Numbered from the stretch's first letter, positions 35,132 through 44,002 are shown. The stretch: DNA of 64,000 bases from Flammeovirga agarivorans (GCF_012641475.1 NZ_JABAIL010000002.1:124001-188000), one strand, 5' to 3'. Notes: a model not told the origin generated them from the sequence alone. Translations and numbers: made by a program.

Positions 35132-36199
35132 ATGTTTTTTAACGCAAAGTCAGTTTCATTGCTACTTGCATTGTGTGTTGGAGGTGTTACAGCAGCTTTC
35201 CTTTCTATTATTCCTGATGTCTCAAAAACAGGAACATTAGTAGGCTTAATGATCTCGTTTTCTTCTACTTTCCTTCTCACATACTTTGTTTTAGAGTTTA
35301 TCTTTTTCAAAGAAATTGGTAATATTCATAGACAAATTCATGAGCTAAGAAGTAATCAAACGGCTAAAGATGTTCACCCTGAACTTTCGAAAAAAGAGAA
35401 AAATCCAATTGTTGGCATTAAGTCTCAGATTAAGAACTATGCTAAAATGAAGGAAGACGAGATTGCTCAGTTAAAACAAATGGAGCAATACAGAAAAGAA
35501 TTCCTTGCAAACATTTCTCACGAGTTAAAAACACCAATTTTTGCCACTCAAGGATTTATTCTAACACTATTAGATGGCGCCGTTGATGACAAAAGTGTGA
35601 GAGACCGTTTCCTAAAGAAAGCTGCAAAGTCTTTAAATGCTTTAAATATTTTAGTAGAAGACCTATTAACAGTATCCAAAATAGAAGCTGGAGAAATCAA
35701 CATGGAATTTGAAGAGTTTGATCTACAAATTATGATTGTTGATGTTTTAGAGCAGATTGAACAAAAAGCAGAAAAGAAAAATATAACTGTCAGTTTAGAG
35801 GCTCCATCTGATGACCCTATTTACATAAATGCCGATTATAACCGATTAAAACAGGTAGTTATTAATTTAGTTGTTAATGGTATTAAGTATAATCACAAAA
35901 ATGGATGGGTTAAAGTAATTTTGGATGTTCATGAAGATACTGTTACTATTGCAGTAAAAGATAATGGCATGGGTATTCCTCATGAAGATCAAAATAGAAT
36001 CTTCGAAAGGTTTTACCGTGTTGAGAAAAGTAGAACTAAGAAGCAGGGCGGTTCTGGTTTAGGACTAGCCATTTGCAAACACATTCTCGAAAGACATGAC
36101 GCTGTAATTCAGCTAGAAAGTGTACCAGAGGAAGGTTCTACATTCTCATTTGATTTAACATTAGTGAAAGAAGAAGAATATGAAGATTCCGAACTTTAA
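35132..36199 (+). CDS. PhoR-like sensor histidine kinase
   Basis: The 355-residue kinase has two membrane helices (about residues 7-30 and 36-60), then a short linker, no PAS domain, a HisKA domain with phospho-acceptor H130 (FLANISHELKTPIFATQG), and a HATPase domain (N-box QVVINLVVNGIKYNH, G-boxes VKDNGMGIP and GSGLGLAICKHI). Only a very short external loop lies between the helices, so it probably senses within the membrane or through partners. It follows the response regulator on the same strand. Its last codons overlap the pseudouridine synthase start by 20 bp. Confidence 0.93.
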   Translation: MFFNAKSVSLLLALCVGGVTAAFLSIIPDVSKTGTLVGLMISFSSTFLLTYFVLEFIFFKEIGNIHRQIHELRSNQTAKDVHPELSKKEKNPIVGIKSQIKNYAKMKEDEIAQLKQMEQYRKEFLANISHELKTPIFATQGFILTLLDGAVDDKSVRDRFLKKAAKSLNALNILVEDLLTVSKIEAGEINMEFEEFDLQIMIVDVLEQIEQKAEKKNITVSLEAPSDDPIYINADYNRLKQVVINLVVNGIKYNHKNGWVKVILDVHEDTVTIAVKDNGMGIPHEDQNRIFERFYRVEKSRTKKQGGSGLGLAICKHILERHDAVIQLESVPEEGSTFSFDLTLVKEEEYEDSEL

Positions 36200-36896
36200 A
36201 AAGTGGATCATTTTTGAAAACGACAATTACATTCTAGTTAATAAACCACCTTATATTTCATCTTTAGAAGATCGTGATAAGACCTTACCAACGGTATATC
36301 AGGAAGCAAAGAAATATGCAGGTGATACTCAATTATGTCATAGATTGGATAAAGAAACTTCTGGAGTAATGGCTATTGCTAAAAACCCAGAAGCTTATAG
36401 AAACCTAGCCATCCAATTTGAGAAACGTCAGGTTGAAAAGGTATATCATGCTGTTGTTGATGGGGTAGAAAACTTCGATGGTTTAATGGTTGATCGCAAC
36501 ATTTTAGTTTCAGGAAGAGGAAACGTTAGAATTGACATTGAAGGTAAACCCTCTCAAACTTTAGTCAAGACTGAAGAAATATATAAGTTTCACTCTTTAG
36601 TAGCATGTAAGCCATTAACAGGTAGAATGCACCAAATACGTATTCATATGGCTTATTTGGGCTCTCCTATTATTTCTGACGAAGTTTATGGAGGTAAGTC
36701 TCCTTACTTATCTGAGATTAAAGGAAGAAAATTCAACTTGAAAGGCGGAACTGAAGAACAACCATTAATGTCTAGGGTTGCCCTTCATGCAAGATCGCTT
36801 ACTTTCAAGGATGTTGACGGTACTGAAATTAAAATAGAAGCTGATTATCCAAAAGATATGAGAGCTTTGATTACTCAATTAAGAAAATTCAAATAA
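36180..36896 (+). CDS. RluA-family pseudouridine synthase
   Basis: The 238-residue cytoplasmic enzyme isomerises uridine in rRNA or tRNA. The family motif LCHRLDKETSGVMAIAKN holds the catalytic Asp (in HRLD). Further motifs are VEKVYHAVVDG and LVACKPLTGRMHQIRIHMAYLGSPIISDEVYGG. No S4 domain is present at the N-terminus, unlike RluC/RluD, so the target site cannot be assigned. It overlaps the histidine kinase end by 20 bp and precedes the thioesterase gene by 4 bp, giving a tightly packed operon. Confidence 0.92.
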   Translation: MKIPNFKKWIIFENDNYILVNKPPYISSLEDRDKTLPTVYQEAKKYAGDTQLCHRLDKETSGVMAIAKNPEAYRNLAIQFEKRQVEKVYHAVVDGVENFDGLMVDRNILVSGRGNVRIDIEGKPSQTLVKTEEIYKFHSLVACKPLTGRMHQIRIHMAYLGSPIISDEVYGGKSPYLSEIKGRKFNLKGGTEEQPLMSRVALHARSLTFKDVDGTEIKIEADYPKDMRALITQLRKFK

Positions 36897-36900
36897 ACTT

Positions 36901-37386
36901 ATGCTTTCTCCCTATTTTCAAGACCATATGCATGGCAACGTTTGTTTTGGCTGCGGAATGAAGAACGATGATGGTCTTCATATTAAAAGTTACTGGGAAG
37001 GAGAAGAAGCCATTTGTATTTGGAATGCAGAAGAGAAATACCACGGTTGGGCCAACTTACTCAGCGGTGGTATTTTATCTACAATTATTGATTGTCACTG
37101 TATGGGTACAGCCATGGCTGATGCGTATAGAGAAGAAGGTAGAGCATTAGACACTGCCCCTCATTATCGTTATGCTACTGGAACATTAAACGTAAAGTTT
37201 TTAAAGCCTACCCCTATCAATATTCCTATTAAACTCATCGCTACTGTTACTGAAAGAAAAGGTAAAAAAGTAGTCATGAAATGTGAGTCCTGGTCAGGTG
37301 ATGTAAAAACAGCAGAAGCTGATGTGGTCGCTATCCGAGTATTCAGCAGTGAAGAAAAACAAGATAAAAATCCTTTTATTGATTAA
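36901..37386 (+). CDS. PaaI-like hotdog thioesterase
   Basis: The 161-residue protein has a Cys pair near the N-terminus (CFGCGMKNDDGLHI), the hotdog helix segment WANLLSGGILSTIIDCHCMGTAM and a beta-sheet run LNVKFLKPTPINIPIKLIATV, typical of the PaaI/DUF4442-like branch of acyl-CoA thioesterases. The CFGCG-x-N-x-x-GL-x-I motif is typical of a frequent bacterial subgroup. It should hydrolyse an acyl-CoA or aromatic thioester. It sits in the unit between the pseudouridine synthase and the O-methyltransferase, with spacings of 3-4 bp. Confidence 0.85.
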   Translation: MLSPYFQDHMHGNVCFGCGMKNDDGLHIKSYWEGEEAICIWNAEEKYHGWANLLSGGILSTIIDCHCMGTAMADAYREEGRALDTAPHYRYATGTLNVKFLKPTPINIPIKLIATVTERKGKKVVMKCESWSGDVKTAEADVVAIRVFSSEEKQDKNPFID

Positions 37387-37389
37387 ATC

Positions 37390-38031
37390 ATGATGCATAT
37401 TACCAATCCAGAGATTGATAAATATATTGAGGAAGTAGCTACTGAAGAACACCCTATTCTAAAAGAATTAGATCGAGATACACACCTTCAGGAAAATATG
37501 CCTCACATGGTTTCGGGACACCCTCAGGGGTTATTTCTTACTATGCTAGCAAAAAGCATGAACGCTTCTAAAGTTCTTGAAATTGGTACTTTTACAGGTT
37601 ATGCGGCAATAGCACTTGCTCAAGGAATGCAAGAAAACGGAACACTTCATACTATCGAAGTAGATGACGAGAAAGAAAAGATCATCTCTGAATATATCAC
37701 TAAAGCAAATTTGGATCATGTCATCAAACTACACATTGGTAAGGCGCTTAACATTATCGATGAATTAGATGATATTTTCGACATCGTATTTATTGATGCC
37801 GACAAGATGAATAATGATGCTTACTATGAAGCATGCCTTCCCAAAATAAGAAAGGGAGGTTTCATTCTGATTGACAATGTTTTATGGAAAGGTAAAGTCG
37901 TTAATCCTGAAGCAAAAGATAAAATGACGATAGCCATAAAAGACTTCAATAAAAAAGTAACTTCTGATAAAAGAGTACAAAGTTTCATTTTACCATTACG
38001 AGATGGTATTTTAATGGCCCAAAAATTGTAA
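37390..38031 (+). CDS. SAM-dependent O-methyltransferase (catechol/caffeoyl-CoA type)
   Basis: The 213-residue class I methyltransferase has SAM motif I (VLEIGTFTGYAAIALAQGM), an acidic ribose-binding motif (LHTIEVDDEKE) and the metal-site motif FIDADKMNNDAYYE followed by GGFILIDNVLWKGKV. These are the marks of cation-dependent methyltransferases such as catechol or caffeoyl-CoA O-methyltransferase. The substrate in bacteria is usually unknown. There are two ATGs in a row (37390 and 37393). It ends a five-gene packed run that began with the response regulator. Confidence 0.92.
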   Translation: MMHITNPEIDKYIEEVATEEHPILKELDRDTHLQENMPHMVSGHPQGLFLTMLAKSMNASKVLEIGTFTGYAAIALAQGMQENGTLHTIEVDDEKEKIISEYITKANLDHVIKLHIGKALNIIDELDDIFDIVFIDADKMNNDAYYEACLPKIRKGGFILIDNVLWKGKVVNPEAKDKMTIAIKDFNKKVTSDKRVQSFILPLRDGILMAQKL

Positions 38032-38032
38032 T

Positions 38033-38060
38033 TTAGTGGCATAATCACTAATTTATTTTT
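38033..38060 (+). terminator. Weak terminator after the O-methyltransferase gene
   Basis: Six-base arms ttagtg (38033-38038) and cactaa (38046-38051) with a 7-base loop, followed by tttattttt. It overlaps the -7 element of the next gene. Confidence 0.4.
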
Positions 38061-38061
38061 G
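38054..38061 (+). promoter_or_regulatory. TAnnTTTG promoter -7 element upstream of the LysM gene
   Basis: tatttttg is an exact TAnnTTTG match, 58 bp before the LysM gene start. A partial -33 (TTT at 38032-38034, 19 bp upstream) is present. Confidence 0.35.
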
Positions 38062-38118
38062 TGAGAGCTCAGTTTTATTGTACATCTCTCATATTTTCAA
38101 GGTCGATTTTAGCCTATT

Positions 38119-40092
38119 ATGAAAAAAATATATTCCATAAGTCTACTCTTAAGCGCTGGTACACTGTTTAGTTCTTTCAATAGTTCTGAATTAAAACTTT
38201 CAAACCCAAATAAGGATGTTATGGTTGTTCAACAGCCTCACCAAACTGACAATCCTTACCCTATCATCACTAACGTTCATACTAAAAAAGTTAATGGTGA
38301 AGAAATTACATTAGTTGATGCAAACGCTATCCCTGCATTTATCGCTGGGCCAAATCAAAACTTAATGCTTATCGCAACAGCATTAGGAATAGATGTAAAG
38401 AAAATATACAAATACAATGATATGGATGCCTATGATGATCTTCAAGAAGGGCATGTATATTATTTAAAAGCTAAAAAAGGTAAAGCAACTGTAGCTAATC
38501 ATACAGTTGATGAAGAAAAGAACTTATGGGAGGTTTCACAAAGGTATGGTATCAAGTTATCTAAACTTGCTAAGAAAAACCGCATGAAATCTGATGAGCC
38601 TTTGGCTAGAGGTAGAGTTTTATTCTTACAAAAAACTAGACCGAAATCTGTTCCTCCTAAAGTAATTGACCTTCCACCAGCAGAAGAACCTGTTGTTGAA
38701 GAAGAATTAGCACAAATTGATTCTGCTGCTGCCATTACCACTGGTGTTGCTGTCATTTCAATTCCAGCTGATTCTACTGCTAACGCTGTAGACCCTTCTT
38801 CTAAAACACATACTGTACAAGATGGAGAAAGTCTTTTCACTATCTCACATATGTATGATGTCACTATGTTAGAACTAAAAGAATGGAATAACATTGGCGA
38901 CAATCTTTCTTTAGAAGAAGGACAAGTTTTAATTGTCGGAAAAGAAGGCTCAAGTGTAGCCACTACCGCAGCAGCTGTATCAGTCCCAGTAGCTGAAGAA
39001 ACGGCAGTTATTGAAGAAATTACTGAGCAACCAGCTATTGACAATGCTGCTTATGATATTGCTCCTAATTCGCAAATAAATGCAAGAGGTAAAACGATTA
39101 CCGTTGGTGAAGCTTCTCCAGCAGCTGCAAATACAGCAGCTACTGTAGCAGCAACCACTACAATTCTAGCAGTTGCCAATGATGCTCCTGCTGAAGCCAT
39201 GCCAACTGCTCCTGAGAAATATACTGTAGGAAAAGGCGAGTTCTATTATGCCATTGCTAGAAAGCATGGTGTAGCAGCAACAGATCTTATGGCTTGGAAC
39301 AATAACAAAGAATTACACCCAGGGGATGAAATTTATGTTTCAAACCCAAATGCATCAAATACAGTTAATTCTGTAGCTTCTAATCCTTCTATTAACAGTA
39401 CTGGAAATTATTCAACGCATACTCTTCAACATCCAGTGCAAAAAGGGGAAACATTAGAATCAATCGCTGCTCAATATGATGTAACTACAGAGGAGATTAT
39501 TCAGCATAATGCTGTATTGAAGAATCAAGGAGACTATCACCGTCTTCCAATGTTATTACAGATTCCTCAACGACAAACTCAGTCAAATACTGTTGCTGAG
39601 CCTGTTGCTTATGCCTCCACAAAGCCAGCAAATGATATATACAACCAACCTGCACAAGTTAAAGCAGAGCCGAAAAAAGAGTCAGTTCCTGCAACAGTAA
39701 CTCAACAAGCGGCAGTTACGGCACCTGCAGTTGCAAGTACTTCTTCAACAGCAAACGCAACAACACATACAGTACAACAGGGTGAAACTCTTTTTGCTAT
39801 CTCTAGACAATATGGGGTATATCATAAAGACTTAATTGAATGGAATAACCTTCCTTCAAATGGTGCCTTAAACGCTGGTCAGGTATTAAAATTAACTGCT
39901 CCCGAAAGTGCTATTGTTGAAGAGAGTGCTTCTGCTTCTCCTCAACAGATTGAAGAGTTTCATGTAGTTGGTTCAGGTGATACATTATATTCCATCTCAA
40001 GAAAGTATGGTGTCAATGTGTCGCAAATAAAATCACTCAACAACATGAGTAACAACGAGATAAAAGTTGGACAAAAGTTAAGAGTTAAATAA
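38119..40092 (+). CDS. Secreted protein with multiple LysM domains
   Basis: The 657-residue protein begins with a signal peptide (MKKIYSISLLLSAGTLFSSF). It has six clear LysM-like modules, each with a pattern like HTVQ-GE-LF-IS-YGV---L-WNN: near 38506 (VDEEKNLWEVSQRYG), 38805, 39214, 39424, 39760 and 39955. A degenerate one sits ahead of them (about 38344-38475), and Ala/Thr/Val-rich linkers separate them. LysM binds GlcNAc in peptidoglycan. There is no hydrolase domain (NLPC/P60, amidase or M23), so it may anchor to or organise the cell wall. The final LysM is the best conserved (VGSGDTLYSISRKYGVNV). It is a single-gene unit. Confidence 0.9.
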   Translation: MKKIYSISLLLSAGTLFSSFNSSELKLSNPNKDVMVVQQPHQTDNPYPIITNVHTKKVNGEEITLVDANAIPAFIAGPNQNLMLIATALGIDVKKIYKYNDMDAYDDLQEGHVYYLKAKKGKATVANHTVDEEKNLWEVSQRYGIKLSKLAKKNRMKSDEPLARGRVLFLQKTRPKSVPPKVIDLPPAEEPVVEEELAQIDSAAAITTGVAVISIPADSTANAVDPSSKTHTVQDGESLFTISHMYDVTMLELKEWNNIGDNLSLEEGQVLIVGKEGSSVATTAAAVSVPVAEETAVIEEITEQPAIDNAAYDIAPNSQINARGKTITVGEASPAAANTAATVAATTTILAVANDAPAEAMPTAPEKYTVGKGEFYYAIARKHGVAATDLMAWNNNKELHPGDEIYVSNPNASNTVNSVASNPSINSTGNYSTHTLQHPVQKGETLESIAAQYDVTTEEIIQHNAVLKNQGDYHRLPMLLQIPQRQTQSNTVAEPVAYASTKPANDIYNQPAQVKAEPKKESVPATVTQQAAVTAPAVASTSSTANATTHTVQQGETLFAISRQYGVYHKDLIEWNNLPSNGALNAGQVLKLTAPESAIVEESASASPQQIEEFHVVGSGDTLYSISRKYGVNVSQIKSLNNMSNNEIKVGQKLRVK

Positions 40093-40120
40093 CTTTTGAA
40101 TCACTAATCATAAAAATACT

Positions 40121-40145
40121 AGGAGCCTTAGGGCTCCTTTTTTTG
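40121..40145 (+). terminator. Terminator of the LysM gene
   Basis: Seven-base arms aggagcc (40121-40127) and ggctcct (40132-40138), loop ttag, then seven T. Confidence 0.9.
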
Positions 40146-40250
40146 TTATAAAGAAATATTATCAATGAATAATTGACAAAAACCGCTCTTCAATTGTTAT
40201 TAAGCGGGTGTTTGATTGAGAAATGTATTTATAAAAACATTTACTCATTA

Positions 40251-40266
40251 TAATTTTGTACATTTG
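40251..40266 (+). promoter_or_regulatory. Tandem TAnnTTTG elements upstream of kdnA
   Basis: taattttg (40251-40258) and tacatttg (40259-40266) are two directly adjacent TAnnTTTG matches, 50-60 bp before kdnA. No strong -33 TTG is seen at the usual distance. Confidence 0.4.
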
Positions 40267-40316
40267 CGACACAAAATTAACTGACAAAGTATATTCAAAA
40301 TTAATTATAGATAATT

Positions 40317-41519
40317 ATGCCAGGAACGGAATATTTTGGTGCTGAAGAAAGAAAAGAAGTAATGGACGTGTTAGAGTCCGGTATGCTTTTTAGATACAAT
40401 CATGATGACCAAAGAAATGGTCATTGGAAAGCAAGAGAATTTGAAGAGTTATTCCAAAACTATACTGGTGCAAAACATGCTCACGCTGTTTCTAGTGGTT
40501 CTGCTGCCGTAGCTTGTATGATGGCTGCTGCTGGAATCGGTCACAATGATGAGGTGATTTGTACTCCTTTTACTTTCATTGCTCCTATCGAAGCCGTTTT
40601 ATTCGCAGGTGGTATTCCTGTTTTTGCAGAAGTTGATGAAACACTTAACTTAAGTGCTGCATCTATCGAAGCTGCAATTACACCAAGAACAAAAGCTGTT
40701 TTATTAATTCATATGTGTGGTGCTGCAGCCGACCTTGATGGTATCAGAGCGGTTTGTGATAAGCATAACATTAAATTATTAGAAGATGCAGGTCAAGCCT
40801 TAGGTGCTTTCTACAAAGGAAAACACGTAGGTTTGTTTGGTGATGCTGGTGCTGTATCTTTTGATTTCTTCAAAATTACTACAGCTGGTGAAGGTGGTGT
40901 TTGTTTCACAAACGACACTGAAAAATATGAAATTATGGCTCAATTCTCTGATCATGGCCACTCTCACGTTGGCGATAACAGAGGTATGGAACCACATCCA
41001 ATTTTAGGTTTCAACTACCGTTTAGGTGAGTTGAATGCTGCTGTAGCTGTTGCTCAGATGCGTAAATTGGAAATGATCCGTGAGCAAAACAAAAAGAATA
41101 AAGCTATTCTTAAAGATAGATTAAAAGAAGTGCCTTTCATTACTTTCCGTTGTCTACCAGACGAAGAAGGTGATTCAGCAACTTTCTTAAACTTCTTTAT
41201 GGAAACTCCTGAATTAGCCAAAGCTGCGGCTGATCAGTGTGGTAAAGATGGTGTTGGTGTCGCTTATTGGTATACTAACATGTACCACTTCATTAATCAA
41301 TGGGACCACTTAAAATCATTGAATTCTCCATATAAATTGGCTATTCATGATTATGAGCACCGTCAAGACTGGAATAACCTTGAGTTACCAAAATCTCAAA
41401 ATATCATTGGTAGATTATTATCAATTGGTATTAGAGCTACATGGACAGAGGAAGAAATCCATGCATTTGCTGATAAATTAATTGCATCATTAAACTCTGT
41501 TGTGGCTGTTAATAACTAA
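40317..41519 (+). CDS. kdnA: 8-amino-3,8-dideoxy-manno-octulosonate transaminase (KdnA)
   Basis: This PLP enzyme of the DegT/DnrJ/EryC1/StrS group has 400 residues; the PLP lysine is in SFDFFKITTAGEGG (K186). It resembles Shewanella KdnA closely in blocks such as MPG-E-FG-EE, HAHAVSSGSAA, CTPFTFIAPIEA, LIHMCGAAADLD and SDHGHSHVGDNRG. KdnA, with KdnB, converts Kdo to 8-amino-Kdo for the lipopolysaccharide core. The kdnB-like gene starts 4 bp after its stop, which supports the assignment over other sugar aminotransferases. The assignment is from family knowledge, not a search. Confidence 0.8.
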   Translation: MPGTEYFGAEERKEVMDVLESGMLFRYNHDDQRNGHWKAREFEELFQNYTGAKHAHAVSSGSAAVACMMAAAGIGHNDEVICTPFTFIAPIEAVLFAGGIPVFAEVDETLNLSAASIEAAITPRTKAVLLIHMCGAAADLDGIRAVCDKHNIKLLEDAGQALGAFYKGKHVGLFGDAGAVSFDFFKITTAGEGGVCFTNDTEKYEIMAQFSDHGHSHVGDNRGMEPHPILGFNYRLGELNAAVAVAQMRKLEMIREQNKKNKAILKDRLKEVPFITFRCLPDEEGDSATFLNFFMETPELAKAAADQCGKDGVGVAYWYTNMYHFINQWDHLKSLNSPYKLAIHDYEHRQDWNNLELPKSQNIIGRLLSIGIRATWTEEEIHAFADKLIASLNSVVAVNN

Positions 41520-41523
41520 GACT

Positions 41524-42603
41524 ATGCATAAGAACTTCAAAAACATAGACAAAATCGTTTACGGTAAAGGGTCTTTCAATCAAATTGATGACATCTTAGC
41601 TCCTAAACGTGTTGAAAACGATAAATTCATGGTATTTATCGTTGATAAATATTTCGAAGGTAAAGAATTAGCTGATCGTATTCCAGCTCATGCTGAGGAT
41701 TTAGTATTCTTCGAAGATATCGATCAATATGAGCCAACTACTGATCAAGTTGACAACCTTCGTGATAAAATCTTAGCAGAAAAAGGTATTCCTGCAGGTA
41801 TCATTGGTATTGGTGGTGGTTCTATTATGGATATCGCTAAAGCATTATCATTAATGGTAACAAACGAAGGTTCTTCACAGTTATATCAAGGTCTTAACCT
41901 TGTGAAGAAAGCTGGTGTTTACCATATGGGTGTACCTACAGTAGCTGGTACAGGTGCTGAATGTTCAATGACTGCAGTATTAACTGGACCTGTTAAGAAA
42001 TTAGGTTTAAAATGTGATTGGACAGTATTTAACCAAGCTGTATTAGATCCTGAATTATTATCAACTGTAGAACGTAACCAATGGTTCTACACTGGTATGG
42101 ACTGCTACATTCACTGTATTGAAGCAGAGAGTGGTCTATACTTTAATGCTTACTCTAAAGCTTATGGTGACCAAGCTTTATCACTTTGTAGAGAAATTTA
42201 CTTAGGCGATAATGCAGGCCAGAACTTAGAAAACGACGAAAAACTTATGATTGCCTCATTATTTGGTGGCTTAAGTTTAACGTATTCTGAAGTAGGTGCT
42301 TGCCATGCTTTATCATATGGTTTATCTAAGATCTTAGGTACTAGACATGGATATGCTAACTGTTTAGCTTTCTATCATTTAGAAGAATTCTATGGCGATG
42401 CAGTCAACGAATTCAAATCGATGATTGAAAAGCACAATATTGATCTTCCTCAAGGACTTTCTAAAGAGTGGTCTGAAGAAACAATTGATGCAATGGCTGA
42501 GGTAGCTTACAATCTTCCTCACATGTGGAATCATGCAATTGGCCTTGATTGGAAAGAAAAATGGACTAAAGAAGATATTAAGAAGCTTTATAGACGTCTA
42601 TAA
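41524..42603 (+). CDS. kdnB: 3-deoxy-manno-octulosonate 8-oxidase (KdnB), iron-type alcohol dehydrogenase fold
   Basis: Start at 41524 (MHKNFKNIDKIVYGKGSF) fits the family better than an upstream in-frame ATG at 41500 that overlaps kdnA. The 359-residue protein is a group III (iron-containing) alcohol dehydrogenase: GIIGIGGGSIMDIAKALSLMV (dinucleotide-binding), VPTVAGTGAECSM, and metal ligands in GMDCYIHCIEAE, GACHALSYGL and GTRHGYANC. In Shewanella, KdnB oxidises C8 of Kdo to an aldehyde, the substrate for KdnA. The adjacency to kdnA gives the function; alone it would be a generic alcohol dehydrogenase. Confidence 0.8.
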   Translation: MHKNFKNIDKIVYGKGSFNQIDDILAPKRVENDKFMVFIVDKYFEGKELADRIPAHAEDLVFFEDIDQYEPTTDQVDNLRDKILAEKGIPAGIIGIGGGSIMDIAKALSLMVTNEGSSQLYQGLNLVKKAGVYHMGVPTVAGTGAECSMTAVLTGPVKKLGLKCDWTVFNQAVLDPELLSTVERNQWFYTGMDCYIHCIEAESGLYFNAYSKAYGDQALSLCREIYLGDNAGQNLENDEKLMIASLFGGLSLTYSEVGACHALSYGLSKILGTRHGYANCLAFYHLEEFYGDAVNEFKSMIEKHNIDLPQGLSKEWSEETIDAMAEVAYNLPHMWNHAIGLDWKEKWTKEDIKKLYRRL

Positions 42604-42626
42604 TCCTTAAAATCATACATCTAAAG

Positions 42627-42668
42627 AAGAAAAGCCCTTTATTTACTTAGAGGGCTTTTCTTTTTTTA
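42627..42668 (+). terminator. Terminator of kdnA-kdnB
   Basis: A 12-bp stem (outer bases aagaaaagccct, 42627-42638, with agggcttttctt, 42651-42662) and a 12-base loop, followed by T-run. Confidence 0.9.
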
Positions 42669-42720
42669 TTAAATTAAAAGCATACTGTTTATTTCTTAAT
42701 AATTATGACCTATAACTACT

Positions 42721-43959
42721 TTGGAGAATACTATCAATAAGAAAGATATTAGAGGGTTAAGCAAAGACGAACTTATAGAGGAATTGAACACTACTTATCA
42801 GAGAGAATTGTTATGGAAGGAAAAGTACGAAGAACTATCACAAGCCCAAGACAACACCAATAACTTTAAATCTCTATTTGATCAAAGTGCTCAAGGATAT
42901 TGGGAATGGGATTTTGCTACTAATACAGAGTTCCTTACTCCTTCTTATACTAAAATGCTTGGCTTTGAACATCATGAATTTCCAAATATTCAATCAGCTT
43001 GGAAAGAAATGATACATCCTGATGACCTTGAAGAACTGATGAGGTCCTTTGAACAACATGTAGCTACTAAAGGAAAAAGTAGTTTTCATAATATCGCTAG
43101 ATGGAAAGGAAAAAATGATAAAACTATCTGGGTATATTGTAAAGGGCAGATCATTTCATGGACTGATGAGGGACAACCACAGAAGTTAATCGGCTATCAT
43201 GTAGATATTTCTGATTCAAAAGAACTCAAGAAAATCAAAAAAGAAAAGGTAAAACTGAATCAGAAGAACAAAGAATTACATAGAGTTAATGAGGAAATTA
43301 ACAGGTTTATGTATAGTGCTTCTCATGACCTAAAATCACCTGTTGTTTCTGCTTTAGGCTTACTTGAACTCATTAGTGAAAATGAAAACAAGAAGGAACA
43401 AAAAAATTACCTTGAATTAATTAGTAAAAGCCTTCATACGCTTGAACATTTTATTTCAAAAATCATTGATACATTAAAGATTCAAAATATTGCTTTAAAC
43501 AGTAATAAAATCAATCTGAATAAATTAATGTCTGAAGTTGTCAATGCATTACAATTTTTACCCAACTTCAATAAAGTTGATATTCAATGGGTAAATGAAG
43601 ACTTTGAATGGTACTCTGATGAATACCGTCTAAAATTGATTCTATCGAACTTAATATCAAATAGTATTAAGTATGCCAATGTATACCAAGAAGAGTCCTA
43701 TGTCCGCCTTAAATTCACTTCAAAGGACAATATTGGAACTGTAGTGATTCAGGATAATGGAGTTGGCATCAAAAAAACAGATCAAGAATCAATTTTTGAT
43801 ATGTTCTATAGAGCAACAGATAATAACCAAGGCACTGGTTTAGGGCTTTACATTGTTAAAGAAACTCTGATGACTCTCAATGGGAAAGTAGATTTAGAAT
43901 CTGAGGTAAATAAAGGCACAAAGTTTACAATAACTCTACCTCTATCTGAAAAATTATAG
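42721..43959 (+). CDS. PAS-domain histidine kinase (soluble), TTG start
   Basis: The 412-residue kinase has no membrane helix. It starts with a short helical region, then a PAS domain (about residues 50-165, PAS_3-like, ending YHVDISDSKELKK), a coiled coil, HisKA with phospho-acceptor in MYSASHDLKSPVVSALG, and HATPase (N-box LILSNLISNSIKYANV, G-boxes VIQDNGVGI and GTGLGLYIVKETL). The frame opens with TTG at 42721; no ATG lies upstream in frame before a stop at 42706, so TTG is the likely start. No response regulator is adjacent, so it is another orphan kinase. Confidence 0.9.
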   Translation: MENTINKKDIRGLSKDELIEELNTTYQRELLWKEKYEELSQAQDNTNNFKSLFDQSAQGYWEWDFATNTEFLTPSYTKMLGFEHHEFPNIQSAWKEMIHPDDLEELMRSFEQHVATKGKSSFHNIARWKGKNDKTIWVYCKGQIISWTDEGQPQKLIGYHVDISDSKELKKIKKEKVKLNQKNKELHRVNEEINRFMYSASHDLKSPVVSALGLLELISENENKKEQKNYLELISKSLHTLEHFISKIIDTLKIQNIALNSNKINLNKLMSEVVNALQFLPNFNKVDIQWVNEDFEWYSDEYRLKLILSNLISNSIKYANVYQEESYVRLKFTSKDNIGTVVIQDNGVGIKKTDQESIFDMFYRATDNNQGTGLGLYIVKETLMTLNGKVDLESEVNKGTKFTITLPLSEKL

Positions 43960-43967
43960 CTAATATT

Positions 43968-44002
43968 GTTATTCTTCCAATTCACTCTATTCAAAGAATA
44001 AC
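43968..44002. repeat. Perfect 9-bp inverted repeat before the DUF3667 gene
   Basis: gttattctt (43968-43976) and aagaataac (43994-44002) with a 17-base spacer, ending 10 bp before the start codon at 44012. It could be a weak transcript hairpin or an operator. Confidence 0.35.

Noticed and set aside
38499-39044. 181-aa minus-strand frame in the LysM gene
   Set aside because: It is antisense to Ala/Thr/Val-rich linkers and LysM domains of a clear gene.
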